DNA of 19,070 nt from Desulfobacterales bacterium (GTDB lineage: Bacteria; Desulfobacterota; Desulfobacteria; Desulfobacterales; RPRI01): NCBI GenBank assembly GCA_020052975.1, contig JAGVOC010000263.1:1-19070 (forward strand). Direction: 5' to 3'. Position numbers and translations under genes: made by a program. The notes beneath the pieces are model-generated. The model ran no database searches. It was not told where the DNA came from and saw only the letters and a list, made by a program, of their open reading frames with translations. This document shows, piece after piece, positions 1 through 7,778 of this stretch. How positions within the stretch are numbered: position 1 is the stretch's first letter; each line of letters starts with the position of its first letter.

Positions 1-99
1 GCGATAATTTCAACCACAGGAATACATTGAGTATTTCGAGGATTGAAATTTGAGCCTGACGCAGTAATCGGGCAAAAGGGGGCGTTATGCAAAGGTCTC
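1..99 (+). mobile_element. MITE-like element, copy A (cut by window start)
   Basis: These 99 bases match positions 1273-1371 of the complete copy B without gaps and with one difference that I can see (C at 83 against T at 1355). The right terminal repeat CAAAGGTCTC ends at 99. The left end lies outside the window, so the target duplication cannot be checked; if 5 bp as in the other copies, it would be TGCTT (100-104). No transposase is encoded. The element ends just upstream of wzm and may carry or displace promoter signals for it. Confidence 0.85.
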
Positions 100-149
100 T
101 GCTTGCAGGCCGTACAGGGTCTTATAAATAGGAATAATTCGGCAAATTC

Positions 150-971
150 ATGAGCGAAATTATTATTGAGGCAGGCCGCACCGAAAAAAACTACTGGGCC
201 GACCTTTGGCGCTATCGGGAGCTCTTTATCATTCTGGCTTGGAGGGATATCTCGGTACGCTACAAGCAGACCATCATTGGGATTCTCTGGGCAATTATCA
301 GGCCCTTTCTTACAATGATCGTCTTCACCGTCATTTTTGGCCGCATTGCCAAACTCCCCAGCGACGGAAGCGCCCCTTACGCCCTTTTGGTCTTTGCCGC
401 CATGCTCCCCTGGTCCCTTTTCTCAAACGCCCTGAGTGAATCGTCTAACAGCCTGATAGACAACACCAATCTGATCGGAAAAGTTTACTTCCCCAGACTG
501 ATCATTCCCTCGGCAACCCTTGTAACCGCTTTCATAGATTTTCTTATAAGCTTCATAATTTTAGTTGGAATGATGGTCTATTATCAATTTGCACCCGGCC
601 GGCAGATGTTGTTGCTGCCTTTCTTCATCATCCTGGCCTTGTTGGCCAGCCTGGGCCCCGGTCTCTGGATAACAGCACTCAATGTGAAATACCGTGATTT
701 CCGCTATATCATCCCGTTTGTGGTGCAGTTCGGGCTTTATGTTTCTCCCGTAGGATTCAGCAGTAACGTGATCCCGGAGCAATGGCGACTGCTTTACAGC
801 CTCAATCCCATGGTGGGGGTGATCGACGGCTTCCGCTGGTGCATCCTCGGCGGCAACAGCCCCATTTACATGCCCGGCTTCCTGCTCAGCCTCGCCATCA
901 TTGCCTTCTTCCTCTATCTGGGCGTAACCCGTTTCCGGAAGATGGAAAAAACCTTTGCAGACCTTATCTGA
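150..971 (+). CDS. wzm: ABC-2 type polysaccharide export permease (Wzm/TagG family)
   Basis: This 273-residue inner-membrane protein is the permease half of an ABC exporter that moves a completed, lipid-linked O-antigen or similar glycan to the periplasm. Hydrophobic segments lie near residues 42-65, 76-92, 119-145, 154-177, 187-203 and 243-262, the usual six-helix layout. Family landmarks are visible: LNVKYRDFRY at 177-186, YSLNP at 216-220 and the C-terminal FRKMEKTFADLI. Length is typical. No good Shine-Dalgarno sits before the ATG at 150; a TATAAA hexamer at 123-128 could be a -10 element. Its ATPase partner starts only at 1595 because a 23S-IVS-type gene and a MITE separate the pair, which normally sit nearly adjacent. 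Family assignment is firm; the exact glycan is unknown. Confidence 0.93.
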   Translation: MSEIIIEAGRTEKNYWADLWRYRELFIILAWRDISVRYKQTIIGILWAIIRPFLTMIVFTVIFGRIAKLPSDGSAPYALLVFAAMLPWSLFSNALSESSNSLIDNTNLIGKVYFPRLIIPSATLVTAFIDFLISFIILVGMMVYYQFAPGRQMLLLPFFIILALLASLGPGLWITALNVKYRDFRYIIPFVVQFGLYVSPVGFSSNVIPEQWRLLYSLNPMVGVIDGFRWCILGGNSPIYMPGFLLSLAIIAFFLYLGVTRFRKMEKTFADLI

Positions 972-1007
972 TGATAGTGAAAAGTTAAAAGAGAAAGGTG
1001 AATTGGA

Positions 1008-1511
1008 ATGGATTACCGGCCACATAGGGAGTTGGAGGTCTGGAAAAAGGCAATGGACTTTGTTATAGAGGCCTATAGTATAACCAATGAGTTTCCTAAG
1101 TCCGAAGAATACGGCCTGACCTCCCAAATGAGACGCGCGTCGGTTTCAATTCCCAGCAACTTGGCGGAAGGTGCGGGTCGCAAAGGAAACAAAGAATTCA
1201 TGCCGTTTCTTAACATTGCCCAAGGATCAGAGACCTTTGAAGAACATTCAATTTTGACCAAGTACAAGGAAGGCGATAATTTCAACCACAGGAATACATT
1301 GAGTATTTCGAGGATTGAAATTTGAGCCTGACGCAGTAATCGGGCAAAAGGGGGTGTTATGCAAAGGTCTCGATCAATAAGCGAATTGGATACGCAACTG
1401 GAGCTTGCTTATCGTCTTGAATATATAAACAAACAAGACTATTCAAACCTTATCAACAGACTAACCGAAATTTCCAAAATGCTTTATGGCTTGGCCAAAA
1501 CGTTGAAATAA
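1008..1511 (+). pseudogene. Four-helix bundle protein (23S rRNA IVS / S23 family), split by a MITE
   Basis: Residues 1-74, from MDYRPHRELEVWKKAM to FLNIAQGS (1008-1229), are a clear S23/IVS four-helix-bundle start, with the family core YGLTSQMRRA and SIPSNLAEG. At 1230 a 142-bp MITE interrupts the gene. Reading continues 31 codons into the element and stops at TGA 1323-1325. The missing second half resumes at 1377 with ISELDTQLELAYRL and ends with TAA at 1509-1511. Excision of the element plus one GATCA duplication rejoins the frame exactly, giving 118 residues, the normal family length. A Shine-Dalgarno (AGGTG) precedes ATG 1008. The family is known from intervening sequences in 23S rRNA genes and as isolated genes; its function is unclear. 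Here it sits inside the wzm-wzt operon and may itself be an acquired insertion. Confidence 0.93.
1230..1371 (+). mobile_element. MITE-like element, copy B (complete, 142 bp, 5-bp TSD)
   Basis: The ends are GAGACCTTTG and CAAAGGTCTC; extending inward, 14 of 16 terminal bases pair as an inverted repeat. The element is flanked by the direct repeat GATCA at 1225-1229 and 1372-1376. It encodes no transposase, so it must be mobilised in trans. The right end, read outward, contains a purine run (AGGGGG) and an ATG at 1358-1360 that is in frame with the C-terminal half of the interrupted gene. The parent insertion-sequence family is not identified from the sequence alone. Confidence 0.93.
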
Positions 1512-1594
1512 CCTTCTCCTATTTACTTTTATTATTAAACATTCACGGTCTTCTAACTCACTTTTTACCTCTCACTTTTTACTTTTAACTAACT

Positions 1595-2884
1595 ATGTCC
1601 GACATCGTCATCAAAGCTGAAAACCTCGGCAAAAAATATGTCATCGGCCACCAGGCGGAAAGGGGCGGCTATACGGCTCTGCGCGATGTGCTGATGCAGA
1701 ATGCCAGAAACCTATGGAGCAAGACAAAAGACTTGGCAACGGGGAAACCCATCATACAGGGCGACACGATGGAAGAGGTGTGGGCGCTCAAGGATGTGAG
1801 TTTTGAGATCCGCCGCGGAGAGGCTGTTGGTATCATCGGCCGCAACGGGGCTGGCAAATCTACCCTGCTCAAAATTCTCTCACGCATTACGGAGCCTTCA
1901 ACCGGTAGAGTTACGATCAGGGGCCGTGTGGCCAGTCTGCTGGAAGTTGGTACGGGCTTTCATCCGGAACTGTCCGGAAGAGAGAACATATATCTGAATG
2001 GTACCATTCTCGGAATGACACGGAAGGAAATCAGGAGCAAGTTTGACGAGATCGTGGACTTCGCTGAAGTTAAGAAATACCTGGATACACCGGTCAAACG
2101 CTATTCAAGCGGCATGTACGTACGCCTGGGTTTTGCTGTGGCTGCGCACCTTGAGCCCGAAATTCTGGTTGTGGACGAGGTACTTGCGGTCGGTGACATA
2201 CAGTTTCAGAAGAAGTGCCTTGGGAAAATGGAGGATGTGGCCAGGGAAGGGCGGACGGTGTTGTTTGTGAGTCATAATATGGCTGCGGTTGAAAATCTGT
2301 GCAGAACCGGGATAGTCCTGGATAACGGCAACATCGGTTTTAATGGTGGAATTACCAAAGCCCTCAAATTCTACCTCAACTCTATTACTGAAATAATTGA
2401 CAGCAGTAATATCGGCACCAGGTCAGACAGAAGAGGAGAGGGACAAGTCAAGATAACCAATATTATGATAAAAGATCAGGAAAAAAATGAGAATATTCCT
2501 TTTCAGACAGGCACAAAATTTTTTTTTGAGATTGACTACAAAGCCGGCGGAAATATAAAAAATCCACGTGTGATTATCGGTCTTTATGATCTTATGAACG
2601 TCGGAGTTGCAAGATTTGATACCGAAATAACCGGAGATCTGCAATCTGTATTACCTGAATCAGGGCGGATAGTCTGTTCGACAGAAAGCGTGCCGCTTGC
2701 TCCCGGACGGTACTTTATCAACATAGCTTTTTTAAGCAATGGAGTTATACAGGATTATCTGGCAGGAGCCGTCTATATGGATATTATAGGCTCCGATTAT
2801 TTCAATACCGGAAAAATTTTTAACGAAAGCGATTTAAAACTGACTAAAATACTAATAAAGCATGAGTGGAGTGTTTCTTCTTGA
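1595..2884 (+). CDS. wzt: ABC transporter ATPase with C-terminal glycan-binding domain (Wzt)
   Basis: This 429-residue cytoplasmic ATPase powers export of the glycan through Wzm. Visible motifs are Walker A GRNGAGKS (82-89), the signature region SSGMYVRLGFA (171-181), Walker B ILVVDE (190-195) and the H-loop histidine in SHN (about 227). The insert between the first strands (residues 20-60) is typical of the polysaccharide-export ATPases. After residue 280 comes a beta-rich domain of about 150 residues of the Wzt C-terminal type, which in well-studied systems recognises the modified non-reducing end of the finished chain. This predicts a capped glycan rather than an ungated exporter and fits the methyltransferase/kinase-like gene immediately downstream. 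The ATG at 1595 lacks an obvious ribosome binding site. High confidence for family; glycan specificity is unknown. Confidence 0.95.
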   Translation: MSDIVIKAENLGKKYVIGHQAERGGYTALRDVLMQNARNLWSKTKDLATGKPIIQGDTMEEVWALKDVSFEIRRGEAVGIIGRNGAGKSTLLKILSRITEPSTGRVTIRGRVASLLEVGTGFHPELSGRENIYLNGTILGMTRKEIRSKFDEIVDFAEVKKYLDTPVKRYSSGMYVRLGFAVAAHLEPEILVVDEVLAVGDIQFQKKCLGKMEDVAREGRTVLFVSHNMAAVENLCRTGIVLDNGNIGFNGGITKALKFYLNSITEIIDSSNIGTRSDRRGEGQVKITNIMIKDQEKNENIPFQTGTKFFFEIDYKAGGNIKNPRVIIGLYDLMNVGVARFDTEITGDLQSVLPESGRIVCSTESVPLAPGRYFINIAFLSNGVIQDYLAGAVYMDIIGSDYFNTGKIFNESDLKLTKILIKHEWSVSS

Positions 2885-2917
2885 TTACAGCGTACCCGAA
2901 TGATGTGATTTCTGCAA

Positions 2918-4741
2918 TTGGAATACCGTGACAGCAATTTATTATCAGATCGGTACCCTACAGATGAAAACAGAACATATTTCCCAATGACCGAAGCCCG
3001 ATCATATTACTTCAATCCTGACCTCAAAGTATGGGTAACACCATCTCACAACGGCATTGCCTATTCGGATGGCGATGCCATCGAGCACCGGCTTCTGATG
3101 GCGCTCCGGCACTGTATCGATGTGAGCGGGGCGTCCGAAGAGCTTCGGCTTCACATCAACGACTGGCCGAGCGAATATCACCTGAGCCCGGTGAGGCACA
3201 ACCTGCTGAGGCCTTTTCCGTTTAAGCAATCCGATCATATACTGGAACTGGGCTGCGGTTGCGGAGCGATCACACGCTACCTCGGCGAAACCCAGGCAAC
3301 CGTCGTCGGCATTGAAGGAAGCCGACGCCGTGCGGAAATCGCCGCTGAGCGATGCCGAGATCTCTCCAACGTCAAGATTTACTGCGATAACATAGCCGAA
3401 TTCAGGACTGACGAAAAGTTCGATTACGTCACTCTCATCGGCGTGCTGGAATATGCCCCTTTGTTCATCGATTCGGATGATCCTGTGAATTTCTGCCTGG
3501 AATGCGCCCGGTCACTTTTAAAGGATGACGGACTGCTCATCATGGCGATCGAAAACCAGTTGGGGCTCAAATATTTCAATGGCTGTACTGAAGACCACCT
3601 TGGTGTCCCCTACTTCGGAATCAATGATCTCTATACCAGGAAAACTCCTATCACCTTCGGCAGGAAAGAACTTTCCAACCATCTGTACCGAACCGGTTTT
3701 GAAAGTCTCCATTTCTTTTATCCGTTTCCGGACTATAAGTTGCCGGAGATCATTCTGTCGGAAGCTGCATTCCTGCACAAGGATTTCCGCTCCGCAGATC
3801 TTTTGTACCGGCTGAACAGCCGGGATTATGGAAGCACCTCGCAGAAGGCTTTCTTTGAAAACCTTGCTTGGCAACCTCTTGCACGAAACGGATTGATAGC
3901 CGATTTAGCCAATTCCTTCCTGATATTGGCAGGCAGATCAACGGAAAAATCCAAACAGGACTGGCTTGCCCACATTTTCAGCACAAACCGCATTCCTGTC
4001 TTCGCCGTGGATACCGTCTTTCAGGAAAAAGAAGGTTCAATTTTTGTTACTAAACACCGCATATTCCCTGAAGCCCCCTTACCGGAGGAAGGTTGTTTCC
4101 GGCACAGGCCCCCGGAATACGTTCATTATATTCCCGGTCAACTCCATGCCATCTCATTGCAATCTATCATGGCGAGGGGAGGAAATTTAGATGATGCCGT
4201 GCAGTGGGCATCTCCATGGGTCACTTATCTCACTACCAATGCATTGCCGGGAAACGGTCTTGAATTGCCCGGAGAATACATTGATGCCATACCCGCCAAC
4301 CTGTTGCTGAATGAATCCGGGAACTGGGTGTATATTGATGCCGAATGGTCGGTCGATGGGCCGATTCCCATTAAATGGGTGCTGATCCGTGGACTGATCT
4401 ATGCTTTTTCTTCCAGTCCCCTGTCCGCTGCTCTTGCCGGGGTAATTTATCGTGATCTTGTAAAAGAGGTTTTAGCCCGGCTTGGCTACGAACTAACGGA
4501 TGAAGACATAAAGTCGGCTGTCAACCTTGAGGACAAACTGCAACGAACTGTTTTTGGTCCCCGGTGGAAGGGACCCAGAAATATGGATCTGCTTTCGAGC
4601 CCAATACGGTCTTTCGCCTCCATGACGCTACAAGACGAACTTGCCCGGGTTAAATCCACCATTTCCTGGCAAATAACAAAGCCATTGAGATTTATTGCAT
4701 TTATTTTGCGCTGGATAACGGAGAAAAGGAACAGATACTAA
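2918..4741 (+). CDS. SAM methyltransferase with C-terminal kinase-like region; candidate glycan chain terminator
   Basis: The 607-residue protein has a class I SAM methyltransferase core: motif I ILELGCGCGAITRYLGE (108-124) and the acidic/aromatic strand DYVTLIGVLEYA (169-180). Its second half shows kinase-fold marks: a beta3-like lysine in FVTKH (K379), a catalytic-loop-like D456-A-I-P-A-N461 and a metal-site-like D474 in YIDAEW. The D to N (+5) and N to D (+13) spacings equal those of protein kinases and aminoglycoside phosphotransferases. The C terminus (571-600) has a short helix, the STISWQITKPLR motif common in polysaccharide enzymes, and a hydrophobic helix. A methyltransferase-kinase next to wzt resembles WbdD of E. 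coli O9a, which caps the O-chain; that role is inferred, and the kinase call could be wrong. The start is uncertain: TTG 2918 is the longest plausible start, ATG 2987 (residue 24) is the alternative, and neither has a clear ribosome binding site. Confidence 0.75.
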   Translation: MEYRDSNLLSDRYPTDENRTYFPMTEARSYYFNPDLKVWVTPSHNGIAYSDGDAIEHRLLMALRHCIDVSGASEELRLHINDWPSEYHLSPVRHNLLRPFPFKQSDHILELGCGCGAITRYLGETQATVVGIEGSRRRAEIAAERCRDLSNVKIYCDNIAEFRTDEKFDYVTLIGVLEYAPLFIDSDDPVNFCLECARSLLKDDGLLIMAIENQLGLKYFNGCTEDHLGVPYFGINDLYTRKTPITFGRKELSNHLYRTGFESLHFFYPFPDYKLPEIILSEAAFLHKDFRSADLLYRLNSRDYGSTSQKAFFENLAWQPLARNGLIADLANSFLILAGRSTEKSKQDWLAHIFSTNRIPVFAVDTVFQEKEGSIFVTKHRIFPEAPLPEEGCFRHRPPEYVHYIPGQLHAISLQSIMARGGNLDDAVQWASPWVTYLTTNALPGNGLELPGEYIDAIPANLLLNESGNWVYIDAEWSVDGPIPIKWVLIRGLIYAFSSSPLSAALAGVIYRDLVKEVLARLGYELTDEDIKSAVNLEDKLQRTVFGPRWKGPRNMDLLSSPIRSFASMTLQDELARVKSTISWQITKPLRFIAFILRWITEKRNRY

Positions 4742-4751
4742 AATATTTACC

Positions 4752-6701
4752 ATGTCAGGCAAACTATCAGACGACTTATCCGGATTCAGATCAGAACGGG
4801 CAAACCGTATCATATCCTTTTTTATCATGATGATATCGGCTTTTGCCCGCCAAAAGAACCGTCTGAACCTGTTACGCTCAGTCTGGCAAATTGCCAGCAA
4901 CCACGGATTGCCCGGCCTCAAAAGGTCATTCTTTAGATTTATCAATATGGGCATGACATATGAACGCTGGATCTACCTTCATAACACCCTGAGCAATAAA
5001 GACATAGATGCCATACGTCGGCATATATCGACGCTGTCAAATCATCCCGTTATTTCCGTGCTTATGCCCGCCTGCAACACTTCTGAAATATGGCTGCGGC
5101 GCGCAGTTGAATCGTTACGCAGCCAGCTCTATCCGCATTGGGAGCTTTGCATCATTGCCGATGATGCAACTGCAATATCGGATGTACGCATTGTACTGGA
5201 GGAGTACACAAATATAGATGAACGTATCAGGGTAGTGCTCCGTGAGCAAAATGACAATATTGCAGTTGCAGCCAACAACGCAATGACCCTTGCCCGAGGT
5301 GAGTTCATTACGCTTCTAAACCACAACGACGAGCTGCCACAGCATGCACTTTACACGGTTGCAGTCGCACTAAATGAAAAGCCGTTCCTTGATTTGATAT
5401 ACAGCGACGAAGACAAGATAGATGAAAACGGTCGGCGCTTCGATCCTTATTTCAAACCGGACTGGAACCCGGACCTGTTCACCGCACAATACTTTATCAG
5501 ACACCTCTGCGTTTACCGTGCCGAAGTCGTTCGTGCCTTAGGCGGATTCCGAGAAGACTGTGACGGATCGCAGGATTGGGACCTGGCGCTGAGAGTGAGT
5601 GAACGCATCCCGGCTTCGCACATTAAACATATTTCACATATCCTTTATCACTGGCGAGCCTTTACCGAGGCATCAGCCATGAAGCAAAATGAAAAGTCGC
5701 ATGCAGGTCATGCGGCCATAAAAATAGTGCAGGATCACCTGAGCAGAACATCACAGGAGGGCAGCGTATTTCAGGACAGTTCGGGGTATGTACGAATCCA
5801 ATATTCAATTCCATCACATATCCCGATGGTATCAATCATTATTCCGACATTCAATGGTCTGTCTCTTCTGTGCCGTTGCATAAAAAGCATACAAAAAAAA
5901 ACCCTTTATTCCAACTATGAAATCATAATTGTAGATAATCAATCGGATGATAGTAACACACTGGACTACTTGAATTTCCTGGAAAAGTCCGGAATTGCGC
6001 GTATTATCAAGTACAACCACCCGTTCAATTATTCAGCAATTAATAATTTTGCTGCAGAAGCAGCCGGCGGCGAGTTTCTCTGCCTTATGAACAATGACAT
6101 AGAGGTCATATCGGAAGATTGGCTTGATGAAATGATAAGCCATGCGGCAAGGCCTGGCATAGGAGCAGTAGGTGCCATGCTCTACTATCCGGACAACACG
6201 ATTCAGCATGCCGGTGTGATATTACTTGAAAGCGGGGTTGCAGGGCATCTATATGCCGGGAAAAAGCGGGGTATTGCCGGGTACCACTCACGTGCCTGTA
6301 TGACGCAAAATCTCTCTGCAGTTACTGCGGCATGTCTTGTGATACGTGCATCTACATACAGGGATGTTGGTGGTCTTGATGAGGAAATTCTTCCAATTTC
6401 ATTTAATGATGTTGACTTCTGCCTAAGGGTTCGGGAGAGAGGGTTCCGTAATCTATGGACCCCATTTGCGGAGTTTTATCATAACGAATCTGCATCCCGC
6501 GGATCTGACGATAACAAAGAAAAAAAAGATCGCTTTCAGCGTGAAACTTCCTATATGCTTGCCCGGTGGAGTCATGAGCTTAGTAATGATCCGGCATACA
6601 ACCCGAATCTTATCTTCTATAACGGATGGCCTTACCTCGCTCCTGAACCGCAGGTTAAAAAGCCGTGGATGCCTTATTTAAAAGAAGGAGAAAATATGTA
6701 G
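4752..6701 (+). CDS. Tandem-domain GT2 glycosyltransferase
   Basis: This 649-residue cytoplasmic or membrane-associated enzyme carries two GT-A (family 2) domains, probably adding sugars to the growing O-chain. Domain 1 covers about residues 98-330: it opens with ISVLMPACNT, has LIYSDEDKID (215-224) and the acceptor-side GSQDWDLALRV. Domain 2 covers about 358-620: SIIIPTFNG, LMNNDIEV (446-452), NDVDFCLRV. In domain 1 the usual metal-binding D-H-D-D is N-H-N-D (190-193), so that site may be inactive or altered; domain 2 has the common NND form. The N-terminal 95 residues match the leader of this tandem family (YERWIYLHN). It starts 10 bp after the preceding stop and has no visible ribosome binding site, suggesting coupling. 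Sugar donor and linkage cannot be told. Confidence 0.9.
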   Translation: MSGKLSDDLSGFRSERANRIISFFIMMISAFARQKNRLNLLRSVWQIASNHGLPGLKRSFFRFINMGMTYERWIYLHNTLSNKDIDAIRRHISTLSNHPVISVLMPACNTSEIWLRRAVESLRSQLYPHWELCIIADDATAISDVRIVLEEYTNIDERIRVVLREQNDNIAVAANNAMTLARGEFITLLNHNDELPQHALYTVAVALNEKPFLDLIYSDEDKIDENGRRFDPYFKPDWNPDLFTAQYFIRHLCVYRAEVVRALGGFREDCDGSQDWDLALRVSERIPASHIKHISHILYHWRAFTEASAMKQNEKSHAGHAAIKIVQDHLSRTSQEGSVFQDSSGYVRIQYSIPSHIPMVSIIIPTFNGLSLLCRCIKSIQKKTLYSNYEIIIVDNQSDDSNTLDYLNFLEKSGIARIIKYNHPFNYSAINNFAAEAAGGEFLCLMNNDIEVISEDWLDEMISHAARPGIGAVGAMLYYPDNTIQHAGVILLESGVAGHLYAGKKRGIAGYHSRACMTQNLSAVTAACLVIRASTYRDVGGLDEEILPISFNDVDFCLRVRERGFRNLWTPFAEFYHNESASRGSDDNKEKKDRFQRETSYMLARWSHELSNDPAYNPNLIFYNGWPYLAPEPQVKKPWMPYLKEGENM

Positions 6702-6732
6702 GCTTTTGAAGAACCTTCGGTTTTGTTCAGTT

Positions 6733-6759
6733 TTTATGGACTCGTAAAAAGTCCATAAA
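6733..6759. terminator. Hairpin with CGTAAAA loop
   Basis: TTTATGGACT (6733-6742) pairs perfectly with AGTCCATAAA (6750-6759) around the 7-base loop CGTAAAA. It lies 32 bp after the stop of the tandem GT2. No long T-run follows, so intrinsic termination is uncertain. The same loop closes another hairpin at 14870-14890. Confidence 0.55.
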
Positions 6760-6761
6760 CT

Positions 6762-6785
6762 GGCCGGGGGAATTAAGCCCCGGCC
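6762..6785 (+). terminator. GC-rich stem-loop, possible intrinsic terminator
   Basis: GGCCGGGG (6762-6769) and CCCCGGCC (6778-6785) form a perfect 8-bp stem with loop GAATTAAG, followed by CTTTAAT, a short and weak T-tract. It sits directly behind the hairpin at 6733-6759 and 24 bp before the next GT2 start, so that gene may need read-through or its own promoter. Confidence 0.55.
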
Positions 6786-6808
6786 CTTTAATCAGATGTT
6801 ATTTCACT

Positions 6809-7777
6809 ATGAAAATTTCAATCGCGCTCTGCACATACAACGGCACCCGGTTTCTGAATGAGCAACTATCAAGCATAGCTGCGCAGACAAGACTTCCGGA
6901 TGAAATTGTTATCTGTGATGACTGCTCCGGTGACGGGACATGGGAAATACTTGAAGCATTCTCGCAAAAGATAACCTGTCCGGTAAACTTTTATCGCAAT
7001 CAGAATAGACTGGGATCCACAAAGAACTTTGAAAAGACCATCAGTTTGTGTTCCGGTGACCTGATCGCCTTATGCGACCAGGATGACGTATGGATGCCGC
7101 ATAAACTTGAAATAGTGGAACGCAAATTTCTTGAGTCCCCTGCTATTGATGCCGTATTTTCCGATGGAGACGTAGTTGATGAAAAATTGTCACCTCTCGG
7201 TTATACGCTTTGGCAACATACAGGTTTTCGCTCAGGCAAGCAGAGAAAAATGGAACATGGTCATTCGCTGGAGGTACTTCTAAAGCATGTAGTCGTAACC
7301 GGAGCAACACTCATTTTCAGAAGAAGCCTGAAGGAATATATTTTACCTATCCCTTCCGACTGGGTTCACGACGCATGGATTGCTTTGCTGGCAGCCTCCG
7401 GAAACAATCTTGGCCTTGTTTCAAGACCTCTGATTCTTTACCGTCAACATGGAGAAAATCAGGTTGGCGCAAGGCATCGCCGACTCGCCGGGCGTTTTAA
7501 TGAGTCTATGCATATCAATCGTAAGCATTATTATGCCGGCGAGTTATCACGCTACGAAGAAGCAATAAAAAGGGCTTCCTCCAATATCCATCCGGTGAGT
7601 ACCGAAGCCTTGAATCTGCTGGAAGCCAAACTGATCCATCTTAACAAACGCGCCGGATTACCGGCGTCCCGCCGACTGCGCATTATTCCGATTATGACTG
7701 AACTTTTATCTCTTAGATACCATCGTTTTTCATTTAGCTGGCAGGTTGCTGTAAAAGATTTGTTACTGCCCCCATAA
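6809..7777 (+). CDS. GT2 family glycosyltransferase (rhamnosyltransferase-like)
   Basis: This 322-residue single-domain GT-A enzyme begins ISIALCTYNGTRFL (3-16), with the donor-site DD at 37-38 (ICDDCSGDGT), the metal-binding DQDD (90-93) in ALCDQDDVW, HDAW (187-190) and YRQHG (211-215). These marks and the length fit the GT2 group often annotated as rhamnosyl- or other dTDP-sugar transferases of O-antigen loci; the actual sugar is not readable. The C-terminal 80 residues are basic and amphipathic, a plausible membrane-association region. Two hairpins precede it and no ribosome binding site is evident before ATG 6809. The TAA stop (7775-7777) overlaps the 5-bp target duplication of a MITE, which leaves the coding sequence intact. 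Confidence 0.9.
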   Translation: MKISIALCTYNGTRFLNEQLSSIAAQTRLPDEIVICDDCSGDGTWEILEAFSQKITCPVNFYRNQNRLGSTKNFEKTISLCSGDLIALCDQDDVWMPHKLEIVERKFLESPAIDAVFSDGDVVDEKLSPLGYTLWQHTGFRSGKQRKMEHGHSLEVLLKHVVVTGATLIFRRSLKEYILPIPSDWVHDAWIALLAASGNNLGLVSRPLILYRQHGENQVGARHRRLAGRFNESMHINRKHYYAGELSRYEEAIKRASSNIHPVSTEALNLLEAKLIHLNKRAGLPASRRLRIIPIMTELLSLRYHRFSFSWQVAVKDLLLPP

Positions 7778-7778
7778 T

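Noticed and set aside
561..1127. 188-codon minus-strand frame
   Set aside because: It lies antisense to wzm and the four-helix-bundle gene and has the biased composition of a shadow frame.
1008..1325. Intact 105-residue four-helix-bundle protein
   Set aside because: The last 31 codons come from the inserted MITE; the family's second half resumes at 1377, so this is a truncated product.
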